Shown one piece after another: positions 56,091 to 64,000 of a stretch of 64,000 nucleotides of DNA. Origin of the DNA: Symsagittifera roscoffensis (Eukaryota; Xenacoelomorpha; Acoela; Convolutidae); contig NC_087062.1 of NCBI RefSeq assembly GCF_963678635.1, forward strand, positions 69,038,223-69,102,222, read 5' to 3'. The translations under genes were made by a program, and so were the position numbers. Positions within the stretch are counted from its first letter, which is position 1. Each line of letters opens with the position of its first letter. Below the pieces are notes generated by a model. It made no database searches. It was not told the DNA's origin and was given only the letters and a program-made list of their open reading frames with translations.

Positions 56091-57692
56091 CTTAATTCGG
56101 ATATTAAGGAAACCCGGAGGGGTATAGTATTACTAATATTATTATTTATATAGCCTATATTAATAGTCTTATATCGTGTTTCAGTGAAAAACAGCGAGAA
56201 CAGACCGGTTTTTAGGGTCAAAATTGCGATATTTTGATCCCCCCACAAGTCGCGATTTTTGAGATGTCAATATTTTTTGAAACGGAAAAAAGCGCTAAGT
56301 TAGTCTGTTACATCGTAACTGCACTACCATAATAGATAGAACCGGTTAAGTTAAGTTCGAAGGTGGTTGGAACTATTTTGGTACCGAAAACTGAAATTTC
56401 GTGATTTTTGAGAAAACGGAACACTATAAATTTAGAAAATTTTTTGAAATTTTTGAGTTACGACAGTAAAAATAGTTGTTTGGACAACGTCCACTAGTGA
56501 ATCTACGAGTTTCAAAACCCGCTACCCGAAAGCCTTCCGCGTTCCAGAGAAATCGAAGATAACGTGTTTGATTTGGTGGATTCATCAATCCGGAGGGGTC
56601 CAGGTAGCATAGTTTTTCGCAGATTTTTTCTGCTAATGCGTTTTAGATCGGGTCTTTTGCATTGAACTAGAAGAGTATCGGCCTTCTGAGCTCGGATCAA
56701 TAATTTTTAGGACGAAAGGACCAGAATTGCGGAAAAAGTTAGGTGGAACCTATAAGTGAGAAGTTTTTTGAGTTTGCAAGAAAGACGTTTTGGCTAATAA
56801 CTTTTCGACAACTGGACAGATCCGGTTAATCTTGGTACCATTAGATCAGAAATTAGCTGAACTTACTAGTAGGAAAAAGAATTACTCGAAAAAGCGAGCG
56901 AGAAAATTTTTTGAGATTGTTTTTAGCAAATTACACAAATCCGGAGGGGTACACCCTTCACGTTTTACAAATTTTTTTAGAAAAGCCCTTATACCCCTAC
57001 TAAAAGGCAATAGCGGTTGAATAAAGTAACTTTAGGCCGTTCTAGACGAAAAGGGAGGGCTAAAGGCACATCAAAAGCTTAATCGAGCCGAAGTTAGGCG
57101 AGTAATAAGACCCTTCACCGTTAGTGTGAATTGTCAAATAGGAGGCTTAACTTCAATCCGGAAGGGTCTAGGAAGGTAGTACATACCCTTCCCAGTTAAT
57201 TGAAAGAGCATAATTGCATCGGAGAACGTATCCGGAGGGGTATAGGTTGAAAAAAGGAAATCTCCGAAAAGCTACTTTTACAAAACCGGAGGGCTCCCAA
57301 TCCGGAGGGGTCAAAGATTTTTCAAGTTAGAGGGGTCCGAAACCGGAGGGGTCTTATAGTTGCTAATTCGGAGGGGTCCAAATCCGGAGGGGTCTTATAT
57401 TAATCAACTCAGAGGGGTCCCAATCCGGAAGGGTCTAGATTTTGTTAGTCCGGAAGGGTCCAATTTGTGCCAATCCGGAGGGGTATTATTTTATTAAGGA
57501 CTTAGGTAGACGAAAGAAAGACTAAAAAGTGAGAGGTATTAGGTTACTAGCACACAGGCTAGGTATCAGTGACTGCACTGATAACTTGCCTTTCAATAAG
57601 AACCAGACTAATACAAAACAGGTCCGAACTCGGATATTCGCGACACTATTGTACTGCGACCGACTAAGAGTACAAGACACATACGTTTTTTT

Positions 57693-57723
57693 TATATATA
57701 CATTCATATTGTGTCAAAATAAA
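57693..57723 (+). promoter_or_regulatory. TATA box and AATAAA signal of element 3 5' LTR (candidate)
   Basis: TTTATATATAC followed 17 bases later by AATAAA. This close pairing of promoter and polyadenylation signals is typical of a short LTR R region. The LTR end and primer-binding site should lie within the next 270 bases but could not be fixed. Confidence 0.4.
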
Positions 57724-57993
57724 TTTTTTGTTTTTGATTTTAAATCAACGTAAACTGTGCTTGATTGGGTAGTAAGTACACTATCTTTTAAATTGACTGA
57801 TAACATCATATTGTGCTAATTTCAAAATCTTTGGACCGATAATCGGTTAGTGTGAATAAATACAGGGATTCGTGGTCACTATTTAATAGAATCTGGTGAA
57901 ATTTATTGTGTTGTGTCATTATTATTGTTAATAAAACTATAAGGTCTCTAGCAATTGAGTCAAGAATAGGCATTGGAAAGTGACAACCAGAGA

Positions 57994-58650
57994 ATGAGTC
58001 TAGACAAGTCAAGGATACCAAAACGAGGTAATAGCTCTAGGAAATTCATACCTGAAAAGCAAAGAAAAACGATGACCGATCCTTTTGTGGATTGGATCAA
58101 GCGATCCCGGTCTGACAAAAGGGGGACGATTTCAGGCAGAATGGTTGAAACGAGAAGTCAGAAGACCTCGGAAGAACAAAAAGAACTGTTAGAAGTGGAG
58201 GTCAATACGGACCATACCATGAATGACAACCAGGAAGTAAATGGACTGGGAGGAAGAGGCAGAAGGCTGGCGAGTGAATCTACCCCGGTAGAACAAGGCC
58301 ATGATTTTGCCACTTCCACCGGGACATTGGATCGGGAAGAGATGTCGGAACTGTCCGACATCTCAACTGAAGTAGCGGCAACTAGAAGATCTCCGACAGA
58401 CAACACTATGATGGCAAGCGGAACTGGGAAACAAACAACGTCATCATCGTTCTCAGAAAGAATGAAGAACACCTTCGGAAACATCTTTCCATTCAGCATG
58501 GGAGGAGGAGCAGGAAACGATGGTGAGTCCCAGGAGGAACGATTAGCAAAGAGGCAAACACACCGGGCCAGTCAAAAGACTTCGCGATTAGGGCAAGTTC
58601 GGAGCCACAACCTGGAGAGAGTAGAACCAGAGGGATCGGCAACGCGTTAA
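57994..58650 (+). CDS. 5' ORF of element 3, unknown, overlapping gag start
   Basis: The first ATG of the frame is at 57994 (MSLDKSRIPKRG), and the frame ends with TAA at 58648-58650. It is a polar, Ser/Thr/Glu/Arg-rich protein of about 218 residues with a basic start (KRSRSDKRG) and a MVETRSQ segment near 58142. No domain is recognised. Its stop overlaps the gag ATG as TAATG, suggesting coupled reinitiation, or else it is the N-terminal portion of Gag separated by a frameshift. Confidence 0.6.
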   Translation: MSLDKSRIPKRGNSSRKFIPEKQRKTMTDPFVDWIKRSRSDKRGTISGRMVETRSQKTSEEQKELLEVEVNTDHTMNDNQEVNGLGGRGRRLASESTPVEQGHDFATSTGTLDREEMSELSDISTEVAATRRSPTDNTMMASGTGKQTTSSSFSERMKNTFGNIFPFSMGGGAGNDGESQEERLAKRQTHRASQKTSRLGQVRSHNLERVEPEGSATR

Positions 58651-60527
58651 TGGATCCTGAAATAAATAATGAAAAGACGTTGAAGCAGAGAGTCAAGGCC
58701 CGGATCTCGACAAGCACGAAGTTACCTGGGACCGACAGGGTTACACCACCACTAGTGACGCCACTCGTGGAAAACGGGGCAGCACTAGAGGAAGTCTTAA
58801 ACAACATAGTGGACAGTTTAGGAGAACAAAACGAGCAAATGTCAATAAGGATGAGTGAACTAGAAAGAGCAGTTCACATTGAAAGAGAAAGTCTGCGGGA
58901 AGAAATAAACCGCAACAGACAAGAAGTTGGCAGGAGCGAAAAACGCTTGAAAGAGAGAACGGACGAACATATGACGAGGAACTTGTCGCGAATGACAAGA
59001 GAGGCGGAACAGAGGGAGTTACGCTTAAGAGCCGACATGGAGAAGTTAAGAATTCAGCAAGAGCAGTCTCTTGGGACTCTTGACACAAAGATAGACGCGA
59101 TGATGGAGAGGCGAACTCAGGCTATCATGGATAGGTTGGACGGGCTACTAAGCAGCAAGAGTGGACCAAAAGAAGGAGAGCCGAACTCGGGAGGTCCCAG
59201 CAGGGAACCGAGGGTGAACTTCAATGAACATCAAAGGAGGAAAACGTATGGATCCACTAGAGGCAGGGGCAGTTCATCAGGCTATGCCACAAGGGGTAAT
59301 GGAGCATGGGGCCCGAACAGCAGAGCAAGTTCAACGGGGAACAGACAAACCTCTAACGAACGACCAACGCAAGGCACGCATGCGACTGGGAGAAGTGATT
59401 CCGGCAACAGGGGGCATGCAAGCCCGAGGAGGAGTCATGTGGGCCAAGCGGGAAGCGCTCACGGTGATTCGGATTGCAGGGATGCACCGCACACAGAGCC
59501 TTCGACGAGGTGTGAGGACACTCAAGCGGGACACTCAAGGGATGCTACGGCTATGGCCACAGCATTTGAACCCCTAAAAAGGTCTTTGGTGACATTCCTG
59601 ACAAGATTATCTAGAACCAATGAACGCAGTCAGAAGTCCAGAAGAGTCTTTAAGAAGCCAAGATGCTACAAAGACGAATCTGATGGCTGTATTGATACCT
59701 GGATAGAGGTAATGAAGCTGCATTTCGAGGAAGAGGACTTATCGGAGAGACAGGAATGCAGCGCGCTCACCAGCAACTTAGAAGGGACAGCCCTGAACTG
59801 TGTCATGGCCAAGAAGCAATATCAACGTGACACTGCTGAAAAAATCTTCGAAATCTTGTTAAATCGTTTCGGATCAGGGGTGCAGGGGCACCAGGCGATG
59901 ATGCGCTTTGAGAAACGGAGGCAACGAGAAGATGAAACCATAGACAAGTTTCTCGATGATTTGGAAATGCTGAGAAGACGCAGCCAACCGGATGAGTCAA
60001 ACCGAAGGATGAACCTGGCCGTAGCCTCAAAATTCATCGATGGTGTGAAAAATGATGAACTTCGTACGATGCTAGCAACGCTTTACACACCACTATCAAC
60101 TAATGCGCCAACACCGGAGGAGTTAAGGCTCAAATCAAAGGAGTATCTTTTGTTGAAACCTCCTTCGAGATCTGGATATTACAAGAACAATTATGGAAAT
60201 TTTAACAACGGACCAGCAAACCAAGGGAACAATTGGTACAAACCGAGGGATGATATGGACAAGAGACGCTCTTGTGCTAATTGCAGTTCAACAGACCATC
60301 ATGTGTCAGCATGCCCAGCTTACAAACAAGGCATGAAAGCGATAGGCTTTAGCCTCGAGGACGAAGATGCGTCAGAGTTGGACCATGAGGATTTAATGAG
60401 AGGAGTAATCGCGAAATTCGGCCCGCGATGTTTCTTTTGCAACTTGGAAGGTCATTTTAAATCAGATTGTCCGCAATTCTGGGATGCATCAAGCATCCAA
60501 GACATGAAGAAGCTTTGTCAGGAGTGA
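58650..60527 (+). CDS. gag: Gag of element 3 with two CCHC zinc knuckles
   Basis: A 625-residue protein, uninterrupted. Residues about 50-170 are Glu/Arg-rich and predicted coiled coil (RMSELERAVHIERES). Residues 175-310 are Gly/Ser/Arg-rich and disordered. Residues 340-500 form the capsid-like domain (CIDTWIEVMKLHFEEED, FEILLNRFGSGVQG, IDKFLDDLEMLRR). Two knuckles follow: CANCSSTDHHVSAC near residue 542 and CFFCNLEGHFKSDC near residue 594. The gag stop TGA is at 60525-60527. Pol is in the -1 frame and overlaps by 67 nt. Confidence 0.9.
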   Translation: MDPEINNEKTLKQRVKARISTSTKLPGTDRVTPPLVTPLVENGAALEEVLNNIVDSLGEQNEQMSIRMSELERAVHIERESLREEINRNRQEVGRSEKRLKERTDEHMTRNLSRMTREAEQRELRLRADMEKLRIQQEQSLGTLDTKIDAMMERRTQAIMDRLDGLLSSKSGPKEGEPNSGGPSREPRVNFNEHQRRKTYGSTRGRGSSSGYATRGNGAWGPNSRASSTGNRQTSNERPTQGTHATGRSDSGNRGHASPRRSHVGQAGSAHGDSDCRDAPHTEPSTRCEDTQAGHSRDATAMATAFEPLKRSLVTFLTRLSRTNERSQKSRRVFKKPRCYKDESDGCIDTWIEVMKLHFEEEDLSERQECSALTSNLEGTALNCVMAKKQYQRDTAEKIFEILLNRFGSGVQGHQAMMRFEKRRQREDETIDKFLDDLEMLRRRSQPDESNRRMNLAVASKFIDGVKNDELRTMLATLYTPLSTNAPTPEELRLKSKEYLLLKPPSRSGYYKNNYGNFNNGPANQGNNWYKPRDDMDKRRSCANCSSTDHHVSACPAYKQGMKAIGFSLEDEDASELDHEDLMRGVIAKFGPRCFFCNLEGHFKSDCPQFWDASSIQDMKKLCQE

Positions 60528-63500
60528 AAGCCAGCAAGGCTCGACTTTTGAGTGAAGCGGAGGCACGCAGAAAGGATAAACCTCAAGAGCTGGCGGCAAA
60601 GAAGATGCAAGCGGTAACAGAGAAGGCACGTGAGCCGGAACCAGCAACTGCGGCTGATGACTTCAAGATTGATTATAAGGCAGCCGCAAGGGATGCTCTG
60701 AATAGAGTACAGCAGGAATTGGTGACAAAAGAGATCGAACAAAAAGTGAAACTTGAACTGGAAAACGAAAAACTTCAGGAGCAACTGAATACCTTCGAAG
60801 CAACGGAGTTCGAGGAAACTAAAGCACCAAGCAGTTTGAGCATGAAGCTTAATGTGATCTCCGGTCAGAGGTTCGGCATGGTGCCGCAAGGAAGCAAGAT
60901 ACAATCGATAATCTCAGTGGCTGGACATCAGGTGATCAGAAATCTGAGTGAACCATCCGAGTTCACGTTGATGCATTTGGACACATATGCAGATTATCTG
61001 AGGCAGGTGGAGCCACGCACCGAGTCGAGAGCTGTGCGAGCACTACTAACGACGGGTGGCCCTCGCATGAAGAAACTTCATGGACGCTACCTAGAGGTCT
61101 ATGGGCCGTATCAAGTAATGCTGAATGTGGATGGAATCAGTATTTACACCAGGACTTATGTAACAACAGATGATGACCAAATGGGGCAGATCTATTTGGG
61201 AGAAGAGGAACTCAAAGTCCGCAGGATAGGCCACGACGCCATGATGGAACAAGACGCAGTACACATTGGGTATGAAGCAGATGTGACAGCACATCTGCTC
61301 GACACCAACGGAACAAAAATCGGAGTCACAGGGCTTCTGGACACAGGAGCGGTGGTGAGTGTGATGCCGATAAAAACCTGGGAAAGAATGGGCTTCACGC
61401 GGGAAGATCTAATTCCATCGAATCTCCGACTGGCCGCAGCCAATCGAGGAGCTATCTACGTAGCCGGAAGAACACCGATAACGGTCCTTCATATGGGAGG
61501 ACGAGATCTTTGGATGAGCTTCCTGGTGGTAGAGAATCTGGACGACGCCGACCAATTCATCTTGGGCAGAGATTTTGTCAGGAATTTTGACGTGATGATT
61601 GACTTGAACAACGGTCTGATACGGATTAGAAACCCGGACCGGAAGTATGTTAAGAGACCAATTAATAGGATAATAACAGACGAAAACAAGGTACCAATTT
61701 TTTTGGATAGAAAAGTAAAATTACAACCAGGACAAGCTGTGATAGCAGTTTTTAGAATGAGAAATTTGAATCCGTTAAGTGGTAGTAAACAGGTTTGCTT
61801 AGTACCGAATCCAAATAGTCAGAGATCGGTGATTTTAGGCCGGAGCTTCTCGGTAACGCGAAACGGACTGTGTGTCAGTGTGTTGTTGAACACACTGGAC
61901 ACCACGGTTTCAATCCAGCGTGGAAAGAAGCTTGGCTACGCTTTGCCGATGAGGACCGACTATGAGGAGACACAAAACTTGAAGAGATATAGTGTGAAAG
62001 ACTGTCCTTATCATGCCAAAAAAGATAAAATTTTAAAGAGGATTAATGAATTAAAATCTATTCATAAATTGTTTTCAATGAAATCCGAAACGGACGACGG
62101 CTTATCAAGCTGCTCGAATTTTCCGGAACGCCCCTCGTCATATGAACTAGAATCTGACAAACCGGTTTTGCCAGAGATAGAACATTTAAAAGGGAAAATA
62201 GGTGAGGGAGATTTCAAAAAATTACGGGACCTCCTAAATCGGAACGCAGATGTATTTTCAAAACATAAGGCGGATATCGGTTGCTGTAATTTCGTCGAAC
62301 ACAAAATCGAACTAGAAGAAGGCGCCGTTCCCCATAGGGAAGGCGCAAGACGAATGACGCCTCACAAATCGGAAGCGTGCCGAACGGAAATAGAAATGTT
62401 GCTTGAATACGACATGATAGAACCCTCGAAATCGCCATGGGCTTGCGGAGTAGTAATGGCGAAAAAGAAAGGGGGGCAGCTTAGATTTTGTTGCGACTTT
62501 CGTTACTTGAACGCGGTAACGATAAAAGATGCGTACCCGATACCGCGAATAGATGAGAGCCTATCTAAACTTGGTGATGCCAAGTTCTTCACCACATTGG
62601 ACTTAGGTTCTGCCTTCTGGCAGGTCCCTCTGCGAAAGAAGGACATAGAGAAAACCGGATTCGCGTGCGAATTGGGATTGTACCAGTGGAAGAGGATGCC
62701 CTTCGGCTTGTGCAATGCAACGGCCACTTTTCAAAGACTGATGGCTCAGGCGTTGACGAGAGTGACCAAGAAGTACGGGAATCTCGTGATGTGTTACGTG
62801 GATGACGTAGTCATAGCGACACCGACCCTGGAAGACCACATTGATAGGCTCGATGAGGTCTTTGGATGCATGAAAAGAGCAGGATTAAAGTGCAAACCAT
62901 CGAAATGTGAAATCCTTAGGGACTCGATTAAGTACCTAGGACGAATGGTGGATAGGCATGGTGTGAGGCCGGACCCGGAAGCAGTGGAAGCAGTGTTGAC
63001 ATGGAAAGCTCCCAGAACGGACACACAGCTCATGAGCTTCCTAGGGTTTGCCAATTACTACCGAGAATTCGTTAAAGGATATGCGGACAAGGTGTATCCG
63101 ATGCAGAAGCTGATGCGCAACAAAGGGAAGAAGTTCGAATGGAACGATGAGGCACAAGTTGCTTTCGAGAACATAAAGCGGGAATTGTGCGAAGCGCCAG
63201 TGCTAGGCATGCCTACAGAAAAGGGCATGTATGTTCTCGACACAGACGCATCGGTGGTGGCCATCTCAGGAATCTTGCATCAAGAGCAAGAATGGAACGG
63301 AAGAACAGTTCTCCGTCCCATTGCATACGGCAGCAAAGTCTTGAGTGACACAGAGATGAAATATGGCGCACCAAAAGCAGAAATGTTTGCAGTAGTCACC
63401 TTCGTGGAGAAGTACCGTGCATACTTGGGGAGCGCTCCCTTGAAGTTACGCGTGGACAACAGAGCGTTATCCTGGTTGAAGACCTACTCGATGGATCAGA

Positions 63501-64000
63501 GTTATATTGGTAGATGGATAGTAAGACTGGATGGCTACCATATGATAATCGAACATAGAATGCGTGATAAACACCAGAATGCTGACAGCCTCAGCAAGAA
63601 AACTGAGCTCTATGAAAGATTGGAGCAGAAACAGGCCAATCAGGCGGAAATAAAAGAGGGATTCTCGTTTCTGGACAAAGAAACTTATGAAGCGCTTCCC
63701 TTGACGAGATGGTTGGATAAGTCTGGACATCCAATTCCAGGGCACCCTGAGTTACCTGTAGAGAAAGCAGCCGAGATAAAGATCCTGTCCAAGGAGGACC
63801 CGGTCCCCTTGGATTTGTTGCTGCGCTCGAACATGGTCCAGCAAGAACTCTCTCGCATGAATACAAACAGCCTCTCATTACTGGATAAAACGGTGCAAGT
63901 CACACCACAAGTGATGCGGATGCTGGGTGGATTGTTAGAAAGAGAAGTGACCAGAGATGACCCCGAGTGGACAGCAGCAGTGGCATCGCTAACAGTCAGT
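60461..64000 (+). CDS. pol: Pol of element 3 (protease, RT, RNase H), open at the window edge
   Basis: The frame is open from 60461 (after a TAA at 60458-60460) to base 64000, 1,180 codons, and is in the -1 register to gag, implying ribosomal frameshifting or a single old indel. A 290-residue N-terminal region with a Glu/Lys-rich helix precedes the protease (GLLDTGAVVSVMP near 61335; later FILGRDFV). RT has RFCCDFRYLNAVT, FTTLDLGSAFWQVPL, RMPFGLCNATATF and the active site CYVDDVVIA at 62792-62818. The thumb (FLGFANYYREF) is followed by RNase H with LDTDASVVAISG, LRVDNRALSWL and KHQNADSLSK. All catalytic acidic residues visible are intact. Integrase should follow beyond the window. No classical X-XXY-YYZ slip site was found in the overlap. 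Confidence 0.95.
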   Translation, partial: MRLSAILGCIKHPRHEEALSGVKASKARLLSEAEARRKDKPQELAAKKMQAVTEKAREPEPATAADDFKIDYKAAARDALNRVQQELVTKEIEQKVKLELENEKLQEQLNTFEATEFEETKAPSSLSMKLNVISGQRFGMVPQGSKIQSIISVAGHQVIRNLSEPSEFTLMHLDTYADYLRQVEPRTESRAVRALLTTGGPRMKKLHGRYLEVYGPYQVMLNVDGISIYTRTYVTTDDDQMGQIYLGEEELKVRRIGHDAMMEQDAVHIGYEADVTAHLLDTNGTKIGVTGLLDTGAVVSVMPIKTWERMGFTREDLIPSNLRLAAANRGAIYVAGRTPITVLHMGGRDLWMSFLVVENLDDADQFILGRDFVRNFDVMIDLNNGLIRIRNPDRKYVKRPINRIITDENKVPIFLDRKVKLQPGQAVIAVFRMRNLNPLSGSKQVCLVPNPNSQRSVILGRSFSVTRNGLCVSVLLNTLDTTVSIQRGKKLGYALPMRTDYEETQNLKRYSVKDCPYHAKKDKILKRINELKSIHKLFSMKSETDDGLSSCSNFPERPSSYELESDKPVLPEIEHLKGKIGEGDFKKLRDLLNRNADVFSKHKADIGCCNFVEHKIELEEGAVPHREGARRMTPHKSEACRTEIEMLLEYDMIEPSKSPWACGVVMAKKKGGQLRFCCDFRYLNAVTIKDAYPIPRIDESLSKLGDAKFFTTLDLGSAFWQVPLRKKDIEKTGFACELGLYQWKRMPFGLCNATATFQRLMAQALTRVTKKYGNLVMCYVDDVVIATPTLEDHIDRLDEVFGCMKRAGLKCKPSKCEILRDSIKYLGRMVDRHGVRPDPEAVEAVLTWKAPRTDTQLMSFLGFANYYREFVKGYADKVYPMQKLMRNKGKKFEWNDEAQVAFENIKRELCEAPVLGMPTEKGMYVLDTDASVVAISGILHQEQEWNGRTVLRPIAYGSKVLSDTEMKYGAPKAEMFAVVTFVEKYRAYLGSAPLKLRVDNRALSWLKTYSMDQSYIGRWIVRLDGYHMIIEHRMRDKHQNADSLSKKTELYERLEQKQANQAEIKEGFSFLDKETYEALPLTRWLDKSGHPIPGHPELPVEKAAEIKILSKEDPVPLDLLLRSNMVQQELSRMNTNSLSLLDKTVQVTPQVMRMLGGLLEREVTRDDPEWTAAVASLTVS

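Larger units (their letters stand above)
55000..57990 (+). repeat. Leader or 5' LTR of element 3 with many CCGGARGGGT motifs
   Basis: At least 14 near-exact copies of CCGGA(A/G)GGGT occur on the plus strand, for example at 55116, 55853, 56114, 56590, 56941, 57158, 57232, 57302, 57343, 57384, 57425, 57450 and 57475, most preceded by AAT or CAAT. Seven or more fall in 57232-57484. Variants (TTCGGAGGGGT, CAGAGGGGTC) lie between them. A longer imperfect repeat links 55075-55130 with 56550-56605. TATATATA at 57693-57700 and AATAAA at 57718-57723 suggest the promoter and RNA end signals of an LTR. Confidence 0.6.
55000..64000 (+). mobile_element. Ty3/gypsy retroelement with intact gag and pol (element 3), right part outside window
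   Basis: From left to right it has a long motif-rich leader or 5' LTR, a 5' ORF, a gag with two zinc knuckles and a pol open to the last base. The left boundary is approximate because only one LTR can be in view. Protease, RT and RNase H motifs are intact and no stop interrupts about 1,180 pol codons, so this is the youngest element of the window. Integrase would lie to the right. Confidence 0.88.

Noticed and set aside
60453-60460. TTTTAAA in gag as the frameshift site of element 3
   Set aside because: The -1 frame has a TAA at 60458-60460, so slippage there would terminate at once.
1-64000. CRISPR arrays, operons or bacterial signals
   Set aside because: No regularly spaced identical repeats with unique spacers; introns, SINEs and LTR elements show eukaryotic nuclear DNA.

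Overview
This window is nuclear DNA of an invertebrate animal. I cannot name the species. The evidence is a spliced, conserved animal gene (CHP1, calcineurin-B-homologous protein), the last exon of a seven-helix-receptor-like gene, GT-AG introns, tRNA-derived SINE-like repeats, a LINE and four different Ty3/gypsy-type LTR retroelements. No bacterial features were seen. Most of the window is transposon; host coding sequence is under 1.5 kb.

Layout. (1) 1-14,640, minus strand: a very AT-rich, envelope-carrying retroelement whose 3' end lies left of the window. In its own reading direction it has gag (with an Asn/Arg/Ser/Tyr-rich tail), protease, RT/RNase H, integrase, a group of small hydrophobic ORFs, a Ser/Thr/Pro-rich ORF (here ORF-X), a chuvirus/gB-like glycoprotein, and a further ORF (ORF-Y). 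It is decayed: several breaks sit in homopolymers and two catalytic positions are changed. (2) 14,641-17,534: no gene, several short palindromes. (3) 17,535-18,282, plus: terminal exon of a GPCR-like gene. (4) 18,509-32,016, plus: a structurally complete LTR element with 2.5-kb LTRs, TGTAGA/TCTACA termini, a 5-bp TTGAG target duplication, gag-pol and a fusion-protein-type env, all broken by stops and frameshifts. (5) 32,017-37,951: AT-rich non-coding DNA with dispersed repeats. (6) 37,952-53,476, minus: CHP1 in three exons. Its 14-kb first intron holds a LINE, several SINE-like and satellite-like repeats and a 3'-truncated fourth LTR element; its second intron holds a near-perfect 97-bp-arm foldback. 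(7) 55,000-64,000, plus: the left part of a young-looking Ty3/gypsy element. It has a long leader packed with CCGGARGGGT motifs, a 5' ORF, a gag with two zinc knuckles, and a pol frame open for about 1,180 codons to the window edge with intact protease, RT and RNase H motifs.

The CHP1 exons join in frame to a 197-residue protein. Its first exon is only 89 bp and was found by matching the family N-terminus and the splice phase. The retroelements illustrate three env situations: a chuvirus/gB-like glycoprotein (element 1), a furin-site fusion protein (element 2), and none visible (elements 3 and 4).
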